A stretch of DNA of 64,000 nt from NCBI RefSeq assembly GCF_025639885.1, contig NZ_CP106738.1, positions 2,480,001-2,544,000 of the forward strand, given 5' to 3'. Position 1 is the stretch's first letter. Every line of letters starts with the position of its first letter. Origin of the DNA: Roseovarius pelagicus (lineage in GTDB: Bacteria; Pseudomonadota; Alphaproteobacteria; Rhodobacterales; Rhodobacteraceae). Position numbers and translations under genes: made by a program. Of the stretch, positions 8,207 to 17,863 are shown one piece after another. The notes beneath the pieces are model-generated. The model did no database searches. It was not told where the DNA came from and worked only from the letters and a program-made list of their open reading frames with translations.

Positions 8207-9325
8207 TTAAGTCATCTGCTTGCGCGATACGCGGAACGCGGTCGGCTCCATGAGCCATTCATCAATATCCCACCCGATAAGCGCCTCCAGCGTTCCACCA
8301 GAGGCTGCCGGGTGTTTCTCATCTTTCTGCAAACGAATGCCAGTAACGATCATCATGGCCGTTCGGCCCTTCTCTTGGCGATGAAGCGCCACTTCGCCAT
8401 GAGTCATAGCGATGGCGTTGGCGATATCGCTCGTCGTGCCTTTCACCTCGACATATAGCGTTTCGTCCCCTTTTCTTGCCAGAAAGTCATAGGGTTTCGT
8501 AGCTGACGTGTTGCTAGGATTGTAGCCTTGGGATCGAAGCCAATTCTCAACGATATCCATCGCTCGGAGCTCCACCGCCCGTCTTTCCTTGGCGTTTAGA
8601 CCAAAACCCTGACCCTTTCGAACGTTGGCGGTCGGGCGGGTGATGTCGAGGATATCAAGCTCGATCTGGTCTGCGGGGGAAAGCTCTCTGCCCTGTCGTT
8701 GCGCCGCATAGATCACGCGCAACATTTTAGCGGCTTCTATCAAGTGCCTCTCCACGAGGTCATCCTGGATGTCGTCATATGAAATCTTTTTCACAAGCGC
8801 GCATGCGCGCTCAAAGGATTTTGGAAGTTTCGCCCTTGCACCAAAATCATTTGCATCGGTAAAGGGCTCTAGGCTGTGGCGATCCTCCATGACGATCCCA
8901 CGCGCCCATTCGCAGCGTTTGTCCAGTTCCTCTAACGGCAAGACGATTGAATATCCGTTGTGGAATTTGGACGAACTGCATCCGACAGCAATGTTGACGC
9001 CCGAACCATCGGTCGAAAAGTGTATAACAACATAGAAGCCGTCTGTAGGTCGCGGTGACATCTCTTTCGAGCAAAAGCGCGTCCATGCTAACTCTGTCTT
9101 GCGCCCGATGCCGTCTGAACCTTCAACAAAGAAATCATGCCCGAATGGCCCTAGCGCCCGTGCCAAAGGTTCTTGGAGAGCACGCACTTCCTCAGGCAGC
9201 TTTTGGCGGATAAGCTGGCCACGCTTTTGCATCTCTGGAGTATTCTCGGAGGAGTATGCCGGCTGCAGTTCGCAGATTCGGCGGAGTGTTTCGCGCATAG
9301 CCTTCCCATTCTTGGTTGCCACCAT
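8207..9325 (-). CDS. MrcB-like DUF3578 / DUF3883 restriction-related protein
   Basis: A 372-aa protein. The N-terminal part (about 20-180, with FVEGSDGIGRKTELAWTRFC and GFYVVIHFSTDGSGVNIAVG) resembles the DUF3578 DNA-recognition domain of McrB-type systems. The C-terminal part (about 255-365: VENWLRSQGY, PYDFLARKGDETLYVEVKGT, GEVALHRQ) is a DUF3883 domain with the D-x(n)-E-x-K arrangement of PD-(D/E)xK nucleases (E and K in YVEVKG). This pairing is typical of type IV-like restriction proteins acting on modified DNA. No GTPase or helicase partner gene is adjacent, so it is stand-alone here. Role in defence is inferred. Confidence 0.75.
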   Translation of the reverse strand: MVATKNGKAMRETLRRICELQPAYSSENTPEMQKRGQLIRQKLPEEVRALQEPLARALGPFGHDFFVEGSDGIGRKTELAWTRFCSKEMSPRPTDGFYVVIHFSTDGSGVNIAVGCSSSKFHNGYSIVLPLEELDKRCEWARGIVMEDRHSLEPFTDANDFGARAKLPKSFERACALVKKISYDDIQDDLVERHLIEAAKMLRVIYAAQRQGRELSPADQIELDILDITRPTANVRKGQGFGLNAKERRAVELRAMDIVENWLRSQGYNPSNTSATKPYDFLARKGDETLYVEVKGTTSDIANAIAMTHGEVALHRQEKGRTAMMIVTGIRLQKDEKHPAASGGTLEALIGWDIDEWLMEPTAFRVSRKQMT

Positions 9326-9741
9326 TTTGCATGGGGCTTTCAGTGTGATGACAAGCTCAATCTAATATGTTCGCGGATCAAGTTTCTATAGGATCTGGCC
9401 TCCATTGGCGCGACCTAGCTTTGCAAAAGAGCATTGTGATTACAAATGAAGGGCAGCTTCGCCCCGCTTTTGCCGACCTCCATCCTCCGAAAATGCTCTG
9501 CCATGGACAAATGGCCGGTCTGGTGAAGCTGCTGCGCGGCATCGGTGGGGGGGCGTGGAAGGCGGCTTTGGGTCGGCAACTGCGGAGGGCAGTCAACCAC
9601 GACGTTGCAAATAGTCCAAACCGTGATTCTACAGCAACGGTCACTCTATCGGCAAAATCGGCTTCCGATAAGCTTCCGGAAATTTTAGGCAAATTTTTCC
9701 GCAGCGCAAAACTTCTTAACTTATTGATTTTTATAAATAAA
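9326..9741. other. Gene-free island edge next to tRNA-Thr
   Basis: About 416 bp between the last island gene and the tRNA. No ORF with protein character or good start was found on either strand. The final part (9680-9741) is AT-rich. The decamer gattacaaat at 9438-9447 also occurs in the anticodon region of the tRNA (9778-9787); this may be chance. This stretch should contain the attachment junction if the island integrated at the tRNA. Confidence 0.4.
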
Positions 9742-9817
9742 TGGTGCCCCCACACGGACTCGAACCGCGGACCTACTGATTACAAATCAGTTGCTCTACC
9801 AGCTGAGCTATAGGGGC
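9742..9817 (-). tRNA. tRNA-Thr (TGT)
   Basis: 76 nt on the minus strand with encoded CCA. Acceptor GCCCCTA pairs with TGGGGGC (one G-T wobble), the anticodon arm is ACTGA-TTTGTAA-TCAGT with anticodon TGT, and the T arm contains GTTCGAGTC. Its 3' end faces the accessory region, the usual orientation for island integration at a tRNA gene. Confidence 0.95.
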
Positions 9818-9871
9818 AACGGGGACCGATTAGCAGCCATGCGCGCGCTTGGCAAGATGTGGGTTGCGCGA

Positions 9872-10747
9872 TTACGGAGCAATCAGGCTGATGCCGGGAA
9901 TGCGCGCGATTGTATAGATGTCCTCGTCGTAGAGATCGGTCAGTTGGTCGATCACTTCTTCGGTCCATCCGGGCAGGTCCAGTTCTTCTTCGATGGCGTC
10001 TTCTTCGGCGAATTTATCCAGAAATGCTACGATCACGCGGCGTTTTTGGATTTCGGTCATGCCGGGATGCTCTTGCAGATAGCTTTCGAACCGCATGATC
10101 CCGGCCTTGGTCATAATTTCGCGCAGCAGGGCATGTTCGCCGATCACCGGGGCCATGGGGTCCAGACCGGCCATCTCTCGGAGGAGTTGCCCCCAAATCA
10201 GCGGCGTGTCCTCGTTGCACCATACTGTGAGCGGTATGTCTGGTGCTGACTCGCGGATTCGGTGAACCATGTCGGACCACCGCATCTCCGTCGGGGCTGT
10301 CCCGCCAAGATAGGCGTCAACCGAATCAAAGTTGGTTTGCGCCAGAATTGCGGGCAGGAAGGTCGCCGGATTGCACAGCCCCATGAACAGTTCGACCTGA
10401 TCACCCTGAAAAATGTCGCGCAGGACCGCGATGCGCGCCGCCGCTGCTGAATAGAAGCTGCCGCCGGACGCCGCCATTTTCGGCGTGCCAAAAAAACCGG
10501 GGTTGGACAGGATCAGCCGTTCTGGGGTGCCCTCTAGGGCAAGCGCATCCAGTACGACGCTACGGGTTTCTTGCGAGATGCCGCCATCAAGGCCAGCATG
10601 CAGAACGTCGCGCAAAAGTCGGCGATAGCTGGTCGGGTGGGGCACTTGTGTACCGCGTTCCGCCAGCATTTCCTGATTGCTGGACAGGCATTTGATCAGC
10701 TTGTCTTCGTCCGTGATATGGGCGCCTGCGTGAATGATAACCTGCAT
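9872..10747 (-). CDS. Conserved hypothetical protein (Rhodobacteraceae type)
   Basis: 291 aa from the ATG at 10747, which has AGGAG 5 nt upstream; an upstream ATG at 10798 is less likely. It begins MQVIIHAGAHITDEDKLIKCL and contains LILSNPGFFGTP, conserved-looking blocks that recall sulfotransferase-like P-loop folds in general layout, but no PAPS-binding motif is convincing. No membrane segment or signal peptide. The C-terminus is acidic. I do not recognise a function. Confidence 0.7.
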   Translation of the reverse strand: MQVIIHAGAHITDEDKLIKCLSSNQEMLAERGTQVPHPTSYRRLLRDVLHAGLDGGISQETRSVVLDALALEGTPERLILSNPGFFGTPKMAASGGSFYSAAAARIAVLRDIFQGDQVELFMGLCNPATFLPAILAQTNFDSVDAYLGGTAPTEMRWSDMVHRIRESAPDIPLTVWCNEDTPLIWGQLLREMAGLDPMAPVIGEHALLREIMTKAGIMRFESYLQEHPGMTEIQKRRVIVAFLDKFAEEDAIEEELDLPGWTEEVIDQLTDLYDEDIYTIARIPGISLIAP

Positions 10748-10937
10748 GTTGCTCCTGTCAGTACCATTGCGCGGCCAATCTAGCCGACACCACGCCACAA
10801 TAGGCTGTCTTGAAAGAAATCTGAATCACTGATTTTCGTGATTTTTCCAGCGGGGAAATTTACAAGGATGGCTACGGCATGCTGACAATTCCTGTCAATA
10901 TGCGGTTTGTCGGCACGCCTTGCGGCGTCTGCATCTT

Positions 10938-10952
10938 GAACCACAGGTGAAA
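10938..10952. promoter_or_regulatory. Possible LexA (SOS) box upstream of uvrB
   Basis: GAAC-N7-GAAA at 10938-10952 differs at one position from the alphaproteobacterial SOS box GAAC-N7-GAAC. It lies 57 bp before the uvrB start codon, and uvrB is a classic SOS gene. One mismatch leaves this uncertain. Confidence 0.35.
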
Positions 10953-11009
10953 AACATCAAATGTGGAGCAGCCCCCCGCATTACATGTCCGGCCCAGGAG
11001 GCCTGCCCG

Positions 11010-13219
<2,210 letters not shown>

Positions 13220-13220
<1 letters not shown>

Positions 13221-13786
13221 TGGGCAGTATTAAATGTACTAAATGCGGTAAGGAAGTCAGCGAACAAGAGGCATTCAATGGTCGCTGCGGAAAATGTCAT
13301 GCCATTAGCTTGGCAGCAAGCGCCAGAGGCGTTTCTGTAGAGCAACTGAAAGCCGACCGGGAAAAATTCTATAAAAAGCAGAGTGCTGGATCAACAAAAA
13401 TACAGAAGCCGGTGGTATTTAAATCCGATGTCATCACGACCACAGAGGTTTGTCACGATCTGCCCGTTAAGAGGCGGTTGGCCGTAATTTCGGCGGAAAT
13501 CGCCATTGGTATGAATGTGTTTAAGGATATCTTTATCGGTGTGCGCAACTTTGTGGGCGGTAGAAGTGCTACGATGCAGAACGCGATTAAGGATATGCGA
13601 AAGGACGCCTATTCAGATTTGAAACAGCAAGCCGCTCAAATGGGGGCAAATGCTGTTGTCGGGATTTCAGAGAGTTATCTTGAGATAGGCAACACCGGGA
13701 GTACGATGTTGCTGTTAGTCGTCAACGGCACAGCGGTCGAGCTGAGAAAAGAAGAAGCTGGCGACGACCGGGCGGGTGAAACGTGA
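13220..13786 (+). CDS. YbjQ/DUF74-family protein with N-terminal zinc ribbon
   Basis: 188 aa from the ATG at 13220, which overlaps the TGA of uvrB; a GTG at 13217 gives one more residue. The N-terminus has a small four-Cys zinc ribbon (CTKCGKE...CGKC). The C-terminal half (about 70-175) resembles the PF01906 YbjQ heavy-metal-binding fold: VITTTEVCHDLPV, then LKQQAAQMGANAVVGISESY. The family forms pentamers and its role is poorly known. Codons are less GC-rich than in uvrB, so the pair may not be ancestral. A strong terminator follows at once. Confidence 0.75.
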
Positions 13787-13820
13787 AGCGCCGGACCGTC
13801 CCGACCTGCTGGCGCTTTTT
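13787..13820 (+). terminator. Rho-independent terminator after the uvrB/YbjQ pair
   Basis: AGCGCC at 13787-13792 pairs with GGCGCT at 13811-13816, followed by five T. It starts directly after the stop codon at 13784-13786. Confidence 0.7.
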
Positions 13821-14055
13821 CCATCCATGTATGCCTCACAAAACGCGTAAGTACTTGGCCAGCATATAGCGTATCTAATCAGCGTTGCAGCGCCACCCCA
13901 CGGCGCGGCGCTGATCCCATCAGGCCGTAGGAGATTCTTAACTGAGGGTGACGCAGTTCAACCAGCCCCCCTGACACGAACCGCCAGATACGGAACCATT
14001 CGCACGCTCCAATCGTTCATATCACAGAACATTCTCAACGAACGGAGATGAAAAG

Positions 14056-14241
14056 ATGGAATATGGACTTTTCGGACTGCTGATCCTGATCGCTGACCTC
14101 TATGCGATCTATCAGGTGCTCACTTCGGGCACATCGACCGCCGCCAAGGTCGTGTGGACGCTCGCAATTCTGATACTACCGATTCTTGGCTTTATCGTCT
14201 GGTTGATTGCAGGACCACGCGGCAGCGCCGTGCGTGCCTGA
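14056..14241 (+). CDS. Small membrane protein with PLDc_N domain
   Basis: 61 aa, start ATG with GGAG upstream. Two hydrophobic segments (LLILIADLYAIYQVL and VVWTLAILILPILGFIVWLI) match the PF13396 PLDc_N membrane module, usually the N-terminus of cardiolipin synthases but also found alone as small proteins. The catalytic phospholipase D part is absent. A strong terminator follows, so it is a single-gene unit. Role unknown, probably at the inner membrane. Confidence 0.8.
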   Translation: MEYGLFGLLILIADLYAIYQVLTSGTSTAAKVVWTLAILILPILGFIVWLIAGPRGSAVRA

Positions 14242-14265
14242 GACACTCGCGATTTACCCCAAATG

Positions 14266-14292
14266 AAAGGGCGCGGATACCGCGCCCTTTTT
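14266..14292 (+). terminator. Strong stem-loop terminator
   Basis: AAAGGGCGCGG at 14266-14276 and CCGCGCCCTTT at 14280-14290 form a perfect 11-bp stem with a 3-nt loop. A-rich upstream and T-rich downstream sides make it bidirectional, serving this gene and the convergent one ending at 14307. Confidence 0.85.
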
Positions 14293-14306
14293 CCGTGTTC
14301 ACCCCT

Positions 14307-14555
14307 TCAGAAATCAAACAATTCCTCTAGGAACCCACCGCGCTTTTTCTTGTGCGACTTGCCGTGGTGGCCATCATTCGACGCCTCATAGACCCGCGCC
14401 TGCGGTAGCTCGGGCGGTGTCTGGATCGAGCGTTCAATGATCTTGTCCAACTCACCACGATCCAGCCAGACGCCGCGACAACTCGGGCAGTAGTCGATCT
14501 CGACCCCGGCGCGGTCGGTCATCATTAGTTGCGTGCCGTCAACTGGACATTTCAT
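14307..14555 (-). CDS. Zf-TFIIB-domain zinc protein
   Basis: 82 aa from the ATG at 14555, with GGAGAG 5 nt upstream. The N-terminal half MKCPVDGTQL...IDYCPSCRGVWLDRGELD matches the PF13453 zf-TFIIB family; the first ligand pair is CxxD, which is common in this family. The C-terminal tail is rich in His, Lys and Gly (GHHGKSHKKKRGG) and ends EELFDF. Function unknown. The longer frame upstream overlaps cbiD on the other strand and is not coding. Confidence 0.8.
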   Translation of the reverse strand: MKCPVDGTQLMMTDRAGVEIDYCPSCRGVWLDRGELDKIIERSIQTPPELPQARVYEASNDGHHGKSHKKKRGGFLEELFDF

Positions 14556-14720
14556 CAAGGCTCTCCTTTGGTTGGTTGGCTTTGACAAGATGTGGGAATG
14601 CTGCGGCGGCGCTGCAACTGTATCGGCGCTGAGCCGCCTGTGGCAGTCCGCTTCGTGATTGGTCGGGCGCATGTTTTTCCCGATTGCCAGTGCCCGTACC
14701 GGCCCTATGATCCACAGGCG

Positions 14721-15767
14721 ATGAGCCGGAAACCCGATACCCCTTTGCGCCGTGGCTGGACCACGGGTGCCTGTGCTACCGCCGCGACCCGAGCGGCGCT
14801 GATGATGCTCTGGGGCGAAGGTGCGCCGAAATCGGTGCGCATCACCCTGCCCAAAGGCGAACGACCAAGCTTTGACGTATCCCATACGGCACAGGGCGAT
14901 GGCTGGGCTGAAGTTGGCGTGATCAAGGACGCCGGTGACGACCCGGACGTGACCCACGGCGCGATGATTATCACCCGCGTTGCCGCGTCGCAGGGCGGCG
15001 TTGTTTTTCGCGCGGGCGAAGGTGTGGGCACGGTAACGATGCCCGGCCTGCCGATCCCGCCCGGCGAGCCTGCGATCAACCCGATCCCACGCCAGATGCT
15101 GCACGAAACAGTCGAGGAGATGGCCGGGCGTTTGGGCCGCACGCCGGATATCGAAATCACCGTGTCCGTACCGGGCGGCGAGGCTTTGGCACAACAAACC
15201 TGGAATCCGCGTCTGGGGATCAAGGGCGGTCTGTCCATCCTTGGAACCACGGGCATCGTGCGTCCGTTTTCCTGTGCTGCGTGGATCGCGTCGATCCATC
15301 GCGGGATCGACGTGGCGCGCGCTGATGGCTTGACCCATGTCGCTGGTTGCACCGGCGCAACCAGCGAGCGTGTCGTGCAAACGCTTTATGGACTGCCCGA
15401 CCATGCGATGCTCGATATGGGGGACTTTGCGGGCGGGTTGTTAAAGTATCTGGCGCGCCATCCGCTGCCGCATATCACCATCGGCGGTGGAATCGGTAAA
15501 ATGACCAAGCTGGCACAGGGCGCCCGTGATCTGCATTCCGGGCGTAGTCAGGTGGATTTTGATGCGTTGGCGCGGGACATCGGCATGCCCGAACTGGCGC
15601 AGGCCAATACCGCGCTAGAGGCCTACGAACTGGCCGGAGAGACAATGGCAGATTGGGTCGCGAAACAGGCCTTGGTTGCCGTGCGGGCCATGCTGCCAGA
15701 GGACGTAGGGGCCGATACCGTAGTAATCGACAGGGCGGGCGGTCTGCTGGCGCGGGCGGTCGCATGA
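14721..15767 (+). CDS. cbiD: Cobalt-precorrin-5B C1-methyltransferase CbiD
   Basis: 348 aa from the ATG at 14721 (MSRKPDTPLRRGWTTGACATAA); the frame is open upstream but lacks homology-like sequence. CbiD methylates C1 of the corrin ring using SAM. The N-terminal GWTTGACATAATRAA and the later LGIKGGLSILGTTGIVRPFS and GGGIGKMTKL blocks are family hallmarks. cobK overlaps its stop (ATGA), so the two are translationally coupled. cobA and cobB lie about 4 kb further on the other strand; the remaining cob genes are not in the window. A B12-riboswitch-like sequence lies upstream but is incomplete. Confidence 0.93.
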   Translation: MSRKPDTPLRRGWTTGACATAATRAALMMLWGEGAPKSVRITLPKGERPSFDVSHTAQGDGWAEVGVIKDAGDDPDVTHGAMIITRVAASQGGVVFRAGEGVGTVTMPGLPIPPGEPAINPIPRQMLHETVEEMAGRLGRTPDIEITVSVPGGEALAQQTWNPRLGIKGGLSILGTTGIVRPFSCAAWIASIHRGIDVARADGLTHVAGCTGATSERVVQTLYGLPDHAMLDMGDFAGGLLKYLARHPLPHITIGGGIGKMTKLAQGARDLHSGRSQVDFDALARDIGMPELAQANTALEAYELAGETMADWVAKQALVAVRAMLPEDVGADTVVIDRAGGLLARAVA

Positions 15768-16492
15768 CTCTGTTGTTGCTCGCAGGGACGTCAGAGGCGC
15801 AGAAACTGGCACAGGCCTTGGCCACGCGCGGCGTGCGAGCCGTGGCGTCATTGGCCGGGGCGACGCGTGCACCCCGCGATCTGCCCCTGCCTGTGCGGCA
15901 TGGCGGGTTTGGTGGTGCGGACGGGTTCGCCACCTATCTGGCAGCTGAAGGTATCACCGCCGTCCTCGATGCCACCCATCCGTTTGCGGCGAACATCACG
16001 GCGCGCACGGCGCGGGTATGCGCCGCGCAAGGCGTGCCCTACTGCCTGCTTCTGCGCCCCGGATGGCAGGCAGAACCCGGTGATCGGTGGACGTTCATTG
16101 ATCGCGAGGAGGAGGCCGCGGCCCATATTGCCCCGGATGAGACCGTGTTTCTGGCGACTGGACGGCAGACGCTGAGCTGCTTTGCCAACTTGGCGCCGCG
16201 CAAGGTCTGGTGCCGTCAGATCGATCCACCCGAGGAACCATTCCCATTCGAGGGTGGGCAATTCTTGGTCGGGCGGCCGCCCTTTTCCGTAGTAGATGAA
16301 ACTGAGTTGTTTACACAGCTGGGGATCGACTGGCTGGTGGTTAAGAACGCGGGCGGCACGCCATCCCGAACCAAGTTGACGGCGGCGCGCGATCTGGGCA
16401 TTCCGGTCCTGATGTTGACCCGCCCCTCCCCGCCAGATGCGCCAAAGGTCAGCACCGTTGAGGCGGCGCTGGATTGGGTGCTGGCGTTATGA
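15764..16492 (+). CDS. cobK: Precorrin-6A reductase CobK/CbiJ
   Basis: 242 aa, start ATG overlapping the cbiD stop by 4 bp. It reduces precorrin-6A in corrin ring synthesis with NADPH. Typical sequence: LLLAGTSEAQKLA near the start, DATHPFA at about 66-72, VFLATGRQTL and VVKNAGG near the end. Coupled to cbiD in front and to the glycosylase gene behind by ATGA overlaps. Confidence 0.93.
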   Translation: MTLLLLAGTSEAQKLAQALATRGVRAVASLAGATRAPRDLPLPVRHGGFGGADGFATYLAAEGITAVLDATHPFAANITARTARVCAAQGVPYCLLLRPGWQAEPGDRWTFIDREEEAAAHIAPDETVFLATGRQTLSCFANLAPRKVWCRQIDPPEEPFPFEGGQFLVGRPPFSVVDETELFTQLGIDWLVVKNAGGTPSRTKLTAARDLGIPVLMLTRPSPPDAPKVSTVEAALDWVLAL

Positions 16493-17118
16493 TCGGACGG
16501 ATCATCGAAACCGATGCCGATGTGCATGAAGGGGCCGAGGCGCTGGGTGAAATCTGCCCGCGGCTCAAGACAGCTTATGCGCTGACAGGGGCGCTGCCGT
16601 TGCGTCGCAGGCCGGATGGGTTCGATCAACTCCTGAGCGCAATCATCAGCCAGCAGGTCAGTACAGCCTCGGCTGCTGCGATCTGGGCGCGAATGGAGCA
16701 GATGCAACTGACAACCCAGGATCAGGTCCGTATCGCGACTGAGGATGATCTGCGCGCCGCTGGGTTGAGTCGTCAGAAGATCCGTTATGCGCTGGCGTTG
16801 GCGACCGCTGGGATTGACTTTGAGGCTTTGCGAGGGACGCCGACAGACGCGGTGATCAAGACATTGACAGCAGTGCCGGGCATCGGCCCGTGGACGGCTG
16901 AAGTCTATGCGATGTTCAGCCTTGGGCGAGCAGACGTCTTTGCACCCGGAGATTTGGCGCTGCAAGAGGCGGCGCGCGTCCTCTACGATCTGCCCGAACG
17001 CCCGCGCGAGCGCGATTTTCGCCAGATGGCCGAGGTTTGGGCACCGTGGAGATCGGTTGCTGCACGGTTGCTTTGGGCCTACTACCGTGTGGATAAGAAC
17101 AGGGAAGGGATCAGATGA
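16489..17118 (+). CDS. DNA-3-methyladenine glycosylase II (AlkA-type, HhH-GPD)
   Basis: 209 aa from the ATG overlapping the cobK stop. It removes alkylated bases from DNA. The HhH-GPD fold is evident: FDQLLSAIISQQVST in the N-terminal helices, then LTAVPGIGPWTAEVYAMFSLGRADVFAPGDLAL with the helix-hairpin-helix (VPGIGPWTA) and catalytic Asp in APGD. WAPWRSVAARLLWAYYR is the usual C-terminal helix. Shorter than E. coli AlkA because the N-terminal extra domain is missing. It shares no pathway with the B12 genes; coupling is likely positional. Confidence 0.9.
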   Translation: MIGRIIETDADVHEGAEALGEICPRLKTAYALTGALPLRRRPDGFDQLLSAIISQQVSTASAAAIWARMEQMQLTTQDQVRIATEDDLRAAGLSRQKIRYALALATAGIDFEALRGTPTDAVIKTLTAVPGIGPWTAEVYAMFSLGRADVFAPGDLALQEAARVLYDLPERPRERDFRQMAEVWAPWRSVAARLLWAYYRVDKNREGIR

Positions 17119-17783
17119 CGCGGGTATTGCAGGCAGGCCGCAAAGGGCCGCATTCAGGGACAACACGATCGATTGTCGTATTCTTGCATGGCTATGGCGC
17201 GAATGGTCCGGATCTGTTGGGCCTTGCCGATCCGTTGGGAGAGCATCTGCCCGACACGTTGTTTGTCGCACCCGACGCACCCGAAAACGTGCCCGGCATG
17301 CCGAACGGTTACCAGTGGTTCCCGATTCCGTGGATTGACGGATCGAGCGAGGAAGAGAGCGAGCGCGGTATGATGGCCGCTGTTGAGGACCTGAACGCGT
17401 TCCTTGACGCGCTGATGGTGGATGAAGATGTCTTGCCCGAGCAAGTTGTGCTGTTCGGGTTCAGCCAAGGCACAATGATGGCGCTGCACGTGGTGCCGCG
17501 GCGCGAGGACGAAGTGGCTGGGATTGTTGCATTCTCTGGTCGCCTTCTGCGCCCCGAGTTGCTGGTGGACGAGGCGATCAGCCGCCCGCCGATCCTGTTG
17601 GTGCATGGTGACGCGGATGACGTGGTACCGCCCCAATCGTTGCCAGAGGCCGCCGAGGCACTGCAAGAGGCCGGATGGAGCGACGTCTATGCCCATGTGA
17701 TGAAGGGCACTGGTCACGGTATCGCGCCGGACGGATTACAAGTGGCGCTGGCATTCATGGCGGACAAGCTGGGGCTAGGGTAA
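17115..17783 (+). CDS. Alpha/beta hydrolase, phospholipase/carboxylesterase family
   Basis: 222 aa, start ATG overlapping the glycosylase stop. It belongs to the Abhydrolase_2 family of small serine esterases. FLHGYGANG is the oxyanion-loop region, GFSQGTMMA holds the nucleophilic Ser, HGDADDVVP the Asp and GTGHGIAPDG the His. No signal peptide, so cytoplasmic. Substrate not deducible; this family includes carboxylesterases and acyl-protein thioesterases. Last gene of the four-gene overlapping run; a palindromic repeat follows. Confidence 0.88.
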   Translation: MTRVLQAGRKGPHSGTTRSIVVFLHGYGANGPDLLGLADPLGEHLPDTLFVAPDAPENVPGMPNGYQWFPIPWIDGSSEEESERGMMAAVEDLNAFLDALMVDEDVLPEQVVLFGFSQGTMMALHVVPRREDEVAGIVAFSGRLLRPELLVDEAISRPPILLVHGDADDVVPPQSLPEAAEALQEAGWSDVYAHVMKGTGHGIAPDGLQVALAFMADKLGLG

Positions 17784-17790
17784 CGGGCCA

Positions 17791-17863
17791 GTAGGCCGGG
17801 CTTTAGCCCGGCACCCGATCCAATGGGTAGTGACAGGGAGTGCCGGGCTAAAGCCCGGCCTAC
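17791..17863. repeat. Inverted pair of 23-bp palindromic REP-like repeats
   Basis: GTAGGCCGGGCTTTAGCCCG (first 20 of 23 bp, 17791-17813) is exactly reverse-complemented at 17841-17863. Each copy is itself palindromic (GCCGGGCT/AGCCCGGC). The pair lies between convergent genes, and the second copy supplies the TAG stop of the MFS gene. Related copies occur at 49557 and 53737. It may act as a bidirectional terminator. Confidence 0.85.

Noticed and set aside
9378..9755. 125-codon open frame on the minus strand running out of tRNA-Thr
   Set aside because: It starts inside the tRNA, has no ribosome-binding site and its translation lacks domain-like or conserved features.
9438..9787. Decamer gattacaaat shared by the island edge and the tRNA-Thr anticodon region as an att core
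   Set aside because: Ten bases over this distance can match by chance, and the usual island crossover is at the tRNA 3' end.
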